Origin: an uncultured Bacteroidales bacterium
GTDB taxonomy: Bacteria > Bacteroidota > Bacteroidia > Bacteroidales > Bacteroidaceae
Direction: 5' to 3'
Length of the DNA: 64,000 nucleotides
NCBI GenBank assembly: GCA_902779845.1
Contig: CACZCZ010000007.1
Span: forward strand, 1-64,000
Shown: piece after piece, positions 8,129-15,533 of the stretch
Numbering within the stretch: the first letter of the stretch is position 1
Layout: each line of letters begins with the position of its first letter
Position numbers and translations under genes: made by a program
The notes under the pieces: generated by a model
What the model saw: only the letters and a program-made list of their open reading frames with translations
Databases searched by the model: none
Told to the model about the DNA's origin: nothing

Positions 8129-8929
8129 TCATTTCAAAAGGTTTCTGCCGCTATTGTCTTCCAGTACCTGCATCTGCTGGATGGCTATCTGGTTGAGCTT
8201 CACGAGACGCTCGCCTTGGGGCATACCGTCGTTGATGAGCACAGCATTGATATTCTCCATGTTCGAGAGGCAGATGAGTTCATTGATGGTGGCATAGTCT
8301 CGGATATTGCCCTTGAGGTCTGGATTGGCCTCACGCCATTGTTTGGCAGTCATGCCGAACATGGCAACGTTCAGCACATCAGCCTCTTCTGCATACTTCA
8401 TCGCTGCTTGCTCGCGAGTTACTTCTGCGGGAATGAGGTTACTCTTGATGGCATCGGTGTGGATGCGATAGTTGATCTTCGACAGTTCGCGCTTCGCCGA
8501 CCATGCAAGCTGTTTCTGTTCGTCAGCTTTGAGGCGCTGGTATTCCTTGACGAGCAAGAGTTGGAAACGCGGACTTATCCACATGCCAAAATGATAGGCT
8601 ATATCTCTGTGGGCATAAGTTCCTCCATAACGGCCAGCTTTAGCCATAATACCTATAGCTCCTGTCCGCTCAATCCATGCTTTGACAGACAATACAAAGT
8701 TGTTGCTTCCTGCTGCATTTCTAATTGTATCGAATTCGGTACAATTAAAATTAGGGTTGTACAGCATCTCCCATTCGCCGAGATATTCAATAGTACTCTT
8801 CAAACTCATCCATCTGAATACTATGTGTTCTTGCATCTGGCTATGAGCCATGTCGGTTAACGAGATATAGTCTTCGTTCTGTACACTCACGACTGTAATC
8901 TCGGTATTTTCAACTTTTATCTTTGCCAT
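8129..8929 (-). CDS. KilA-N domain protein
   Basis: The 266-aa product has a KilA-N domain in its first about 115 residues (YISLTDMAHSQ, the variable VFRWMSLKSTIEYLG segment, and TYAHRDIAYHFGMWISPRF). KilA-N is a DNA-binding fold of phages and mobile elements. The C-terminal half (LIPAEVTREQAAMKYAEEAD onward) is typical of the chromosomal Bacteroidetes version. It is the first gene of the four-gene minus-strand cluster. A TAACTTTG box at 8957-8964 lies 28 bases upstream. It may regulate the cluster or bind invading DNA; that is inference. Confidence 0.85.
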   Translation of the reverse strand: MAKIKVENTEITVVSVQNEDYISLTDMAHSQMQEHIVFRWMSLKSTIEYLGEWEMLYNPNFNCTEFDTIRNAAGSNNFVLSVKAWIERTGAIGIMAKAGRYGGTYAHRDIAYHFGMWISPRFQLLLVKEYQRLKADEQKQLAWSAKRELSKINYRIHTDAIKSNLIPAEVTREQAAMKYAEEADVLNVAMFGMTAKQWREANPDLKGNIRDYATINELICLSNMENINAVLINDGMPQGERLVKLNQIAIQQMQVLEDNSGRNLLK

Positions 8930-8956
8930 TCTCCATATTCTTTAAGGTTCTGGTCG

Positions 8957-8964
8957 CAAAGTTA
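8957..8964 (-). promoter_or_regulatory. Promoter -7 box for the KilA-N/helicase cluster
   Basis: On the minus strand the site reads TAACTTTG, a match to the TAnnTTTG consensus, 28 bases before the KilA-N start codon. A clear TTTG box is not present at the expected distance. The DNA just upstream (8975-9070) is a purine-rich run of degenerate ggaaaaacacgg-type repeats. Confidence 0.55.
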
Positions 8965-9106
8965 GCGATTAGTTTTGAATCCGCTGCAAGAAAAGCGCGG
9001 AAAATCGCAAAAGGGAACAGAAAAACACGGGAGACGTGGAAAAACGCGGAAAGAAACGGAAAAACACGGAATTATTAGCTTTAAGGATGAAAAAGCGGCA
9101 TTAAAA

Positions 9107-9138
9107 TTTGGCGGAATCGCAGAAAATGCGTTTCTTTG
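9107..9138 (+). promoter_or_regulatory. Bacteroidetes-type promoter, conserved module copy 2
   Basis: TTTG at 9107-9110 and TTTCTTTG at 9131-9138 are 20 bases apart. The whole module, spacer included, nearly repeats 288-319. No convincing ORF follows; a terminator-like hairpin lies about 80 bases downstream. Confidence 0.5.
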
Positions 9139-9144
9139 CGGTGT

Positions 9145-9247
9145 CAAAACATCAGTTTTGAATATCCGGGTAGAATCCCGCGTGGGAGCAAGACTTGATT
9201 GACACTACTCCATTTAAAGGTCACCTTTAAGGGTGGCTTTTATTTTT
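9145..9247 (+). ncRNA. Candidate small RNA between a promoter and a terminator
   Basis: A strong promoter-like module (9107-9138) is followed by about 70 bases without a good ORF and then a hairpin with a T-rich tail (9216-9247). That arrangement fits a roughly 100-nt transcript. No known RNA family is recognised, and the 75-aa frame starting at 8975 crosses the promoter and is not credible. Confidence 0.25.
9216..9247 (+). terminator. Hairpin with T-rich tail
   Basis: aaaggtcacc pairs with gggtggctttt across a short loop (one mismatch), followed by tattttt. It overlaps the end of a minus-strand coding remnant and would mainly serve plus-strand transcription. Confidence 0.55.
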
Positions 9248-9583
9248 CATATCTCTTTCGAAATACACGATTAAAATCGGGACTTTGTACTTGGATTCTG
9301 TTTACAGGCAGTACTTTTTTCCCTTTGAATATCAAGACCTCTAACGCCTCCTTATTTGACTCAAAATAGGTTTTGATGTCAGAAGCTAACAAACGCGCAT
9401 TATAATCTGAAGATAATCACTCTGCTCGCTGATGGCGCTGAAGATATGGTCTTCACCCTTCACGGGGTGAAACTCGCCTTCGGAAACTACGGCCATCACG
9501 ACTAATCGTAACGGCCCGAGGGACATGTCGCATTTTGAGGGTTGAAAGTTGTCAGTTGAGAATTGAAGCGCCCCGTTGCTCAC
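9240..9583 (-). pseudogene. Decayed coding remnant in two frames
   Basis: A minus-strand frame ending in TAA at 9240-9242 is open back to 9416 and encodes about 58 protein-like residues (ASDIKTYFESNKEALEVLIF, then VLPVNRIQVQSPDF) but has no ATG and a stop directly before it. Immediately upstream another frame (about 9386-9520) reads VVSEGEFHPVKGEDHIFSAI. The two look like one gene broken by a frameshift and truncated. I cannot name the parent family. Confidence 0.4.
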
Positions 9584-9607
9584 GACGAAAGCGAGCAGCG
9601 GGGCGCT
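9567..9607 (-). terminator. Strong GC hairpin after the AAA ATPase gene
   Basis: A 15-bp stem with one mismatch (9567-9581 with 9593-9607) closes an 11-base loop, 12 bases past the stop codon of the minus-strand ATPase gene. The T-rich tail is weak. Confidence 0.5.
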
Positions 9608-9619
9608 GGTGTGATGAGG

Positions 9620-10744
9620 CTACATCATATTTTTATTGAACCAAATGACAAAGAGGGGGTCGGAAAGGAAGAGGCCGGATTCCGTCTCATCTATGAATTC
9701 ACGGTCAATGAGTGCTTTCTTCAGCTTGGGCAGGTTGGAACGAGTACCTAAGGCGAAGCGACTCGTAACCTCCTGTTTGCCAAAATCGGTGTGATAGCCG
9801 GAACAGATCGCACGGATAAGATTGAGTTGATAGGATGAGAGGTTCGCCGTTTGTTCCACGAAGAGGGGGGCGACCTGGGCAAGTGTCGCCTCCAGCCCCT
9901 CGATGAAAGTCTGCTCAGTGGCCTCCGTTTCCGTAGCTATCAGAACATTCCACGCCAATTGCTGTACGTATGCTGAATAGTTCTCCACGGTTGTACATAT
10001 CTTTTCCGCCAATGGTACAGAGATCTTTCGTCCGGCCACTTCAAAACGGCTAATAATAAAGGGTATCCATTTATCAGTGGGTATTTTTCTAAGGAAAAAC
10101 ATATCGCCGAACTGGTAGAAGGGAAGCTTCCGACTATAGAACAGCTTGCTCATCAAATGCTGTTTGCTGCCGAAAAGGCAGTATGACGTGTGCTGATGGT
10201 GCTGCCACACGCTGCGAATGGTTTTCTGTATGGTCAGCGAGTCGGGCATCTCACCTATTTGTTGAAACTCATCGATGCAAACCACAATCTGTATGCCACG
10301 CTTGCGGGCAATCTTTTCTGGCAAATCAAGAATTTCTTCTGCATTATTTGCACGTGGGTTCAAGCCCAACGACAAGGAGAACTCTGTAGTAGGTTCTGGA
10401 CTAAAAACAATTTTCGGGCTCACACCCATCAGGAATTCCTTGGCATTTTCTGCCATTCGTTCCATCTTGGTAGATGTAGCTTGAATGACGGCTGAAGCGA
10501 ACTTCTCATAGAACTCGTATTCTGTGCGACATTTATAAATGTCCATATAGACGACCTTCAGGCTCGGGCTCTCCACGAGACCTTTCACTTTTTTTACAAG
10601 TGAAGTCTTACCCATACGACGAGGAGATATGAGAATGGAATTAACCCCATTCTCGAAGTTCAGCTGCAGTCGTTTTGTCTCCAATTCCCGGTCTGTAAAG
10701 AGGTCTCCCTCTACTGACATCCCGTAAATAAATGGTTTACTCAT
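9620..10744 (-). CDS. AAA ATPase of the archaeal-type ATPase/STAND-like family
   Basis: The 374-aa product carries a P-loop of the form SPRRMGKTSL (about residue 40; the usual first Gly is Ser, common in this family) and a Walker B segment VVCIDEFQQIGE. The C-terminal third resembles a winged helix (LPKLKKALIDREFIDETESG). The family is widespread in Bacteroidetes and archaea; its biochemical role is unclear. The start at 10744 (MSKPFIYG) is chosen because the promoter boxes at 10773-10804 lie inside the longer reading that begins at 10819. The gene is monocistronic, with a hairpin after its stop. Confidence 0.8.
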   Translation of the reverse strand: MSKPFIYGMSVEGDLFTDRELETKRLQLNFENGVNSILISPRRMGKTSLVKKVKGLVESPSLKVVYMDIYKCRTEYEFYEKFASAVIQATSTKMERMAENAKEFLMGVSPKIVFSPEPTTEFSLSLGLNPRANNAEEILDLPEKIARKRGIQIVVCIDEFQQIGEMPDSLTIQKTIRSVWQHHQHTSYCLFGSKQHLMSKLFYSRKLPFYQFGDMFFLRKIPTDKWIPFIISRFEVAGRKISVPLAEKICTTVENYSAYVQQLAWNVLIATETEATEQTFIEGLEATLAQVAPLFVEQTANLSSYQLNLIRAICSGYHTDFGKQEVTSRFALGTRSNLPKLKKALIDREFIDETESGLFLSDPLFVIWFNKNMM

Positions 10745-10772
10745 TGTTTGGTAATTAATGAATTTGTGCTGG

Positions 10773-10804
10773 CAAAAGTATAGAAAGAGTACGACGTACA
10801 CAAA
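10773..10804 (-). promoter_or_regulatory. Promoter of the AAA ATPase gene
   Basis: On the minus strand TTTG (10801-10804) is followed after 18 bases by TATACTTTTG (10773-10782), a good -33/-7 pair. It sits 28 bases before the chosen ATG and so supports that start. Confidence 0.65.
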
Positions 10805-10880
10805 CCCTTTGTACACCAATCGGTAAACATTAATGATATTTAACTAAATCACAGTAAATAAGCAGCTTTAATCTTCATAA

Positions 10881-10922
10881 AGAATGTTCACCAAGTGGTG
10901 TAACACCAACTGGTGAACATTC
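10881..10922. repeat. Long imperfect palindrome
   Basis: Two 20-base arms (10881-10900 and 10903-10922) face each other across about 2 bases with two mismatches; the inner and outer parts carry related ttcacca and ggtgaa motifs. It lies between the AAA ATPase promoter and ilvD. It could be an operator, a terminator or a mobile-repeat scar. Confidence 0.6.
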
Positions 10923-10927
10923 TATTG

Positions 10928-10956
10928 GAAGCGTCACTTTCCAGAAGTGGCGCTTC
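10928..10956 (-). terminator. Hairpin downstream of ilvD
   Basis: gaagcgtcactt (10928-10939) pairs with aagtggcgcttc (10945-10956) with one G-T pair. It follows the stop codon of the minus-strand ilvD gene by about 25 bases. Confidence 0.5.
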
Positions 10957-10962
10957 ATCGTC

Positions 10963-10994
10963 AATTTTCAATTTTCAATTCTCAATTTTCAATT
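10963..10994. repeat. AT-rich heptamer-like array (caatttt type)
   Basis: Tandem copies of tcaatttt with small changes run over the 3' end of ilvD and its flank. Similar arrays of other sequence occur beside and inside many genes of this window. Confidence 0.6.
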
Positions 10995-12871
10995 ATTCTT
11001 ACGCCGCCTTTGTCGGCGGAGGCGACGGACTGAGCGTAGGCGCGGAGGGATTTGCTGACTACGCGGTGGCGCTGCAGGGGGCGCTGCGGACGGGCAGCGA
11101 GCTCCTCGTCGGTGAGCTTCACGTTGATGCTGCGGCTGGGGATGTCGATGACGATGATGTCGCCGTCCACGATCTTACCGATATTGCCGCCGCTGGCTGC
11201 CTCGGGAGAGATATGTCCGATGGAGAGGCCGCTGGTGCCGCCGGAGAAGCGGCCGTCGGTGATGAGGGCGCACTCCTTGCCCATGTGCATGGATTTGATG
11301 TAGGAGGTGGGATAGAGCATCTCCTGCATACCGGGACCGCCCTTGGGGCCTTCGTGGGTGATGACGACGCAGTCGCCCTTCTTCACCTTGCCGCCGAGGA
11401 TGCCCTCGCAGGCGTCCTCCTGAGAGTCGAAGACGACGGCAGGACCTTCGAAGTGCCACAGCTCGGGGGCTACGCCGGCGGTCTTCACGACGCAGCCGTC
11501 CTGCGCGATGTTGCCGAAGAGCACGGCCATGCCGCCATCCTTCGTGTAGGCGTGTTCGATGTCGCGGATGCAGCCATTGGCGCGGTCGGTGTCGAGGGTT
11601 TCGTAGTGGCAGTCCTGTGAACCCATCTTGGTAGAGAACTTGCCACCCGGGGCACAACTATAGATATCCCACGGCGACATGGCGCCATCGGAGATTTGAC
11701 AATTGGACGATTTACAATTTGACAATTGATTGTCGGCTGATTGACCATTTACGACTTTTCCGTCTTTGAGCTCCAAACCGACAATACTGTACTTGACAAT
11801 GTCCTCGCCGAGGGTGGCGCCGTTGACGCGCTTGCAGCTGAGGTCCAGCAGGTCGCCCTTGGCCAGCTCGCCGAGGATGCCGAGGATGCCGCCGGCGCGG
11901 TTCTCCTCCTGAATGGAGTATTTCTGCCAGTTGGGGGCGAGCTTGCAGAGGAACGGCACCTTACGCGAGAGGGCGTCGATATCGCTCATCTTGAAATCCA
12001 CATCGCCCTCCTGGGCTACGGCCAACAGGTGCAGCACGGTGTTGGTGCTGGCGCCCATGGCGATGTCGAGCGTCATGGCGTTGAGGAAGGCGGCACGCGT
12101 GGCGATGGAGCGCGGCAGCACGCTGTCGTCACCGTCCTCGTAGTAGGCCAAGGCATTCTTGACAATCAGCCTGGCAGCCTGGCGGAAGAGCTGCACGCGG
12201 TTCACGTGGGTAGCCAGGATGCTGCCGTTGCCGGGCAGCGAGAAGCCCAGGGCCTCGGTGAGCGAGTTCATGCTGTTGGCCGTGAACATGCCTGAGCAGG
12301 CGCCACAGCCGGGGCAGGCGCTGTGCTCGATGACCTCCAGCTCCTCGTCGCTGACGGTGGGGTCGCCACCCTTGATCATGGCCGTGATGAGGTCGGCATT
12401 CTCGCCGTTGACCTTACCGGCTTCCATGGGGCCGCCGCTGACGAAGACGGCGGGGATGTTCAGGCGCATGGCAGCCATGAGCATGCCGGGCGTGACCTTG
12501 TCGCAGTTGGAGATGCACACCATTGCGTCGGCCTTGTGCGCGTTGACCATGTACTCCACGCTGTCGGCGATGATGTCGCGTGAGGGCAGCGAATAGAGCA
12601 TGCCGTCGTGGCCCATGGCGATGCCGTCGTCCACGGCGATGGTGTTGAACTCTGCGGCATAGCAGCCCAGCGCCTCGATCTCGGCCTTCACAATCTGACC
12701 TATCTCGTGGAGATGTGTGTGGCCCGGCACAAACTGGGTGAATGAGTTGACGATGGCGATGATGGGCTTGCCGAACTGTTCGCGCTTCATGCCGTTGGCG
12801 ACCCACAGGGCGCGGGCGCCTGCCATGCGGCGGCCTTCAGTGCAGACGGCACTGCGAAGAGGATGCTTCAT
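10982..12871 (-). CDS. ilvD: Dihydroxy-acid dehydratase
   Basis: The 629-aa enzyme dehydrates 2,3-dihydroxy acids to 2-keto acids in isoleucine and valine synthesis, using an iron-sulphur cluster and Mg2+. Family motifs are clear: [49 protein letters not shown] near the end. Compared with relatives it carries an unusual in-frame stretch at about residues 373-394 ([18 protein letters not shown]) encoded by an AT-rich short-repeat array, in a surface loop just before APGGKF. The C-terminal codons also run into a repeat array. The start ([20 protein letters not shown]) matches the family. No ilvB, N or C genes are adjacent; the neighbours are unrelated. Confidence 0.95.
   Translation of the reverse strand: MKHPLRSAVCTEGRRMAGARALWVANGMKREQFGKPIIAIVNSFTQFVPGHTHLHEIGQIVKAEIEALGCYAAEFNTIAVDDGIAMGHDGMLYSLPSRDIIADSVEYMVNAHKADAMVCISNCDKVTPGMLMAAMRLNIPAVFVSGGPMEAGKVNGENADLITAMIKGGDPTVSDEELEVIEHSACPGCGACSGMFTANSMNSLTEALGFSLPGNGSILATHVNRVQLFRQAARLIVKNALAYYEDGDDSVLPRSIATRAAFLNAMTLDIAMGASTNTVLHLLAVAQEGDVDFKMSDIDALSRKVPFLCKLAPNWQKYSIQEENRAGGILGILGELAKGDLLDLSCKRVNGATLGEDIVKYSIVGLELKDGKVVNGQSADNQLSNCKSSNCQISDGAMSPWDIYSCAPGGKFSTKMGSQDCHYETLDTDRANGCIRDIEHAYTKDGGMAVLFGNIAQDGCVVKTAGVAPELWHFEGPAVVFDSQEDACEGILGGKVKKGDCVVITHEGPKGGPGMQEMLYPTSYIKSMHMGKECALITDGRFSGGTSGLSIGHISPEAASGGNIGKIVDGDIIVIDIPSRSINVKLTDEELAARPQRPLQRHRVVSKSLRAYAQSVASADKGGVRIIEN
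11690..11755. repeat. AT-rich repeat array read in frame inside ilvD
   Basis: Copies of tttgacaattg / tttacaattt and close variants run for about 65 bases inside the coding sequence and keep the frame. The base composition contrasts with the GC-rich ilvD sequence on both sides. Confidence 0.65.
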
Positions 12872-12930
12872 TTATTTGGTTTAATGTTGATAGATTAAAA
12901 TTGAATCTTGAATCCTGAATCATGGATCAT

Positions 12931-12984
12931 GAACTTTTGGAGCAGCGAGAGCAATCAAGCTTGCTTGAATTGCCGAGTCGTGAC
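12931..12984. repeat. 54-bp dispersed repeat, copy 1
   Basis: This 54-base block is identical, in inverted orientation, to 22531-22584. It contains the palindromic core caatcaagcttgcttgaattg. It lies in the ilvD-slyD intergenic region among aatcttgaatc-type heptamers; the other copy forms the end of uvrA. Confidence 0.85.
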
Positions 12985-13088
12985 AAAAGTCAACGATGTT
13001 AATCTTGAATCCTGAATCTTTAATGAATCCATTTTGCGTGCAAAAGTACAGCTTTTTCTTCATCTTTTGCCATTAAAAACAGGATAAA

Positions 13089-13120
13089 TTTGTTTTTGCG
13101 CTCATTTTAATGTACTTTTG
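13089..13120 (+). promoter_or_regulatory. Promoter of the FKBP gene
   Basis: TTTG at 13089-13092 and TACTTTTG at 13113-13120 are 20 bases apart. The -7 box lies inside the longer reading frame starting at 13110, which supports 13182 as the true start. Confidence 0.65.
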
Positions 13121-13181
13121 CGCCCAAAAATATAAAATTGTCATCCAACAAGAGCCCCTTAAACGCTTAAACTCAAGAATA

Positions 13182-13763
13182 ATGTCCCAAAGATTCCTTA
13201 AGGTGTCCTACCAAATGCACACCAACACCGCTGCCAGCCATAAGCTGCTGTATGAGACCCAAGCCACCCAACCCGTAGCTTTTGTTACGGGAATGGGGTT
13301 AATGATTGAAGCCTTCGAGGAGAAGCTGACACAGCTTACCCCCGGCTCCACCTTTGACTTCACCCTCCAAGCCGCAGAGGCCTTCGGCAAGCGCGACGAG
13401 GAGTTGGTGCGTCCCGTACCGCGTAAGGTCTTCGAGATTAACGGCAAATTCGACGACGAGAACATCTTCCCCGGTGCCGAAGTGCCCCTCATGAACAGCG
13501 AAGGCGACCACTTCATGGGGACCATCGTAAAGATTACGGACAACGAAGTGACCGTAGATCTCAACAACCCATTGGCCGGCAAGGCCCTGCAGTTCACGGG
13601 CACGCTCCACGAGAACCGCGAAGCTACCCTGCAGGAAATCGAGCAAACCGCCAAGATCCTCAGCGGTGAATGCGGTGGTTGCAGCGGTTGCGGTGGAGGC
13701 GGATGCGGAAGCTGCGGCGAAGGAGAGTGCGGCGGCTGTGACAATTGCAATTCTCAAATCTGA
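13182..13763 (+). CDS. slyD: FKBP-type peptidyl-prolyl isomerase, SlyD-like, with metal-binding tail
   Basis: The 193-aa protein has the SlyD layout: an FKBP half at the N-terminus (ETQATQPVAFVTGMGLMIEAFEEKL), the inserted flap domain (FEINGKFDDENIFPGAEVPL, DHFMGTIVKI), then FKBP closing strands (VDLNNPLAGKALQF). It likely catalyses proline isomerisation and acts as a chaperone. The tail from about residue 165 is nearly all Cys and Gly (GECGGCSGCGGGGCGSCG), fitting the nickel/zinc-binding tail of SlyD. The start at 13182 lies after the promoter; the longer frame from 13110 is not supported. Confidence 0.92.
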   Translation: MSQRFLKVSYQMHTNTAASHKLLYETQATQPVAFVTGMGLMIEAFEEKLTQLTPGSTFDFTLQAAEAFGKRDEELVRPVPRKVFEINGKFDDENIFPGAEVPLMNSEGDHFMGTIVKITDNEVTVDLNNPLAGKALQFTGTLHENREATLQEIEQTAKILSGECGGCSGCGGGGCGSCGEGECGGCDNCNSQI

Positions 13764-13845
13764 TAATTTCAAATATAATGTAAAATCTCAACTTTGCGAT
13801 TTGCAATTAAAATTTGAGATTTGAGATTTAAAATTTGACATTACA
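13755..13845. repeat. AT-rich repeat element (tttcaaat/gtaaaat type)
   Basis: The stretch between slyD and aroC contains atctgataatttcaaat, gtaaaat and inverted aaatttgagatttgag units. The same ordered units recur at 15000-15042 and, inverted, at 15470-15535. Confidence 0.6.
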
Positions 13846-13847
13846 CA

Positions 13848-15023
13848 ATGAACACGTTCGGAACCCTCTTTCGTCTCACGACCTTCGGCGAGAGTCACGG
13901 AGCCGCCATTGGCGGTGTCATCGATGGTTGCCCCGCCGGCATCACCCTTGACCTCGACTTCATCCAGGCAGAACTCGACCGCCGCCGTCCCGGCCAGAGC
14001 CGCCTCACCACAGCACGCAAGGAAGGCGACCGCGTAGAGTTGCTCTCGGGCGTCATGGACTCTTCCTGTGGGGAGCTCAAGACAACGGGTACGCCCATTG
14101 GCTTCATCGTCCGCAACGAGAACCAGCACAGCAACGACTACGACGACCTGCGCGATGTGTTCCGCCCCTCGCACGCCGACTACACCTATTATAAAAAATA
14201 TGGGCTCCGCGACCATCGCGGTGGCGGACGTTCCTCGGCACGCGAGACCATCAGCCGTGTCGTTGCCGGTGCCATTGCCAAGCTCTGTCTGCGACAACTG
14301 GGCATCGATGTGAAGGCGTGGACACAGCAGGTGGGTGACATCGCCTGTGAACGCGACTGGACGAAGCTCGACCTCAGCCTCATCGAGAGCAACGACGTGC
14401 GCTGTCCCGACCCCGCCATCGCCCGACAGATGGAAGACCTCATCCTGCAAGTGAAGGGCGAGGGCGACACCATTGGCGGCATCATCGCAGGTGTCATCAC
14501 TGGGTGTCCCGCAGGCCTCGGCGAACCCGTCTTCGGCAAGCTCCACGCCCAACTCGGTGCCGCCATGCTCAGCATCAACGCCGTCAAAGGCTTCGAATAC
14601 GGCGACGGCTTCGCTATGGCAGAGAAAAGGGGGAGCGAAGTAAATGACCAGTTTAAAGTTGATAGTTTAAAGTTTAATGAGGAATGCTCTGACTCAACCC
14701 AACGCTTGGCTGATGACAAACATCATTCAACTTTCAACTTTCAACTTTCAACTACAACAAATCACTCCGGCGGCATTCAGGGCGGCATCAGCAACGGCCA
14801 ACCCATCCCCTTCCGCGTGGCCTTCAAGCCCGTGGCTACCCTACTCCGCCAACAAGAGACCATCGATATTCATGGCAATCCTGTCACCATCAACCCACGC
14901 GGTCGTCACGATCCCTGTGTCCTGCCCCGCGCCGTGCCCATCGTGGAAGCCATGGCTGCCATCACCATCCTGGATGCATTCCTTCTGAATGGCAAATCTA
15001 ATAATTTCAAATTTCAAAACTGA
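13848..15023 (+). CDS. aroC: Chorismate synthase
   Basis: The 391-aa enzyme makes chorismate from EPSP in the shikimate pathway with reduced FMN. The start [46 protein letters not shown] and [17 protein letters not shown] are family signatures. Relatives are about 355-365 aa. The extra length is an in-frame insert at about residues 265-304, between EVNDQF and NHSGGIQGG, encoded partly by heptamer repeats (caacttt units at 14730-14756). The insert lies in the flexible loop before the conserved GGIQGG active-site segment, so the enzyme may tolerate it. Repeat elements flank both ends of the gene. Confidence 0.95.
   Translation: MNTFGTLFRLTTFGESHGAAIGGVIDGCPAGITLDLDFIQAELDRRRPGQSRLTTARKEGDRVELLSGVMDSSCGELKTTGTPIGFIVRNENQHSNDYDDLRDVFRPSHADYTYYKKYGLRDHRGGGRSSARETISRVVAGAIAKLCLRQLGIDVKAWTQQVGDIACERDWTKLDLSLIESNDVRCPDPAIARQMEDLILQVKGEGDTIGGIIAGVITGCPAGLGEPVFGKLHAQLGAAMLSINAVKGFEYGDGFAMAEKRGSEVNDQFKVDSLKFNEECSDSTQRLADDKHHSTFNFQLSTTTNHSGGIQGGISNGQPIPFRVAFKPVATLLRQQETIDIHGNPVTINPRGRHDPCVLPRAVPIVEAMAAITILDAFLLNGKSNNFKFQN
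14640..14762. repeat. In-frame repeat insert inside aroC
   Basis: The segment begins with gtttaaagttgatagttt units and ends with three tandem caacttt heptamers. It interrupts a conserved part of chorismate synthase but keeps the frame open. Confidence 0.7.
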
Positions 15024-15047
15024 TGTAAAATTTCAAATTGATAAGAC

Positions 15048-15431
15048 ATGGATGATTTCAAATTTTATAAAGATATAGAAGACAATCCGACTTTTATCAA
15101 GTGCTTAGATTTTGCCATTCGCATGGTTCATTTATTTGAATTTCTGAGGGATCAGAAAAGTGAAAATGTAATGAGTAAGCAAATACTAAGAAGCGGTACT
15201 TCAATTGGTGCAAACTATAGTGAAGCCTTAGGAGCAGAGTCCAAAGAAGACTTCATCCATAAATGCTCTATTGCATTAAAAGAAGGTAATGAGACAAAGT
15301 TTTGGTTAATGCTTTTGCATAGAACTCATTATCTTTCAGACGTAGAATACCAATCACTAATTAATGATTGCCAGGAAATAAGAAACATCCTTGGCTCAAC
15401 TGTCAAAACGACAAAAAAGATTCGGAAATAA
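15048..15431 (+). CDS. S23/IVS four-helix bundle protein
   Basis: The 127-aa product matches the four-helix-bundle family first seen in intervening sequences of 23S rRNA genes: FAIRMVHLFEFL, then RSGTSIGANYSEALGAESKEDFIHK and FWLMLLHRTHYL. The proteins form ring-like pentamers and may bind RNA; their role is not settled. Here it lies free between aroC and cstA, not in an rRNA gene. Related AT-rich repeat units occur in opposite orientation on its two sides (15000-15042 and 15470-15535), so gene and flanks may have moved together. Confidence 0.88.
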   Translation: MDDFKFYKDIEDNPTFIKCLDFAIRMVHLFEFLRDQKSENVMSKQILRSGTSIGANYSEALGAESKEDFIHKCSIALKEGNETKFWLMLLHRTHYLSDVEYQSLINDCQEIRNILGSTVKTTKKIRK

Positions 15432-15449
15432 TTCTTTAATTACAAATCA

Positions 15450-15533
15450 CAAATCTCCTAATTGCAAATTAAAATCGCAAATTTGAAATTTTACATCAAA
15501 TTTGAAATTATCAGATTTGAAATTTGAAATGAT
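15450..15533. repeat. AT-rich repeat element, inverted relative to 15000-15042
   Basis: Units aaatttgaaat, tttacatc and atcagatttgaaat are the reverse complement of the ordered units upstream of the S23-family gene. The run ends at the start codon of cstA. Confidence 0.65.

Noticed and set aside
8975..9202. 75-codon plus-strand ORF
   Set aside because: It crosses the promoter module at 9107-9138 and its first half is low-complexity purine repeats.
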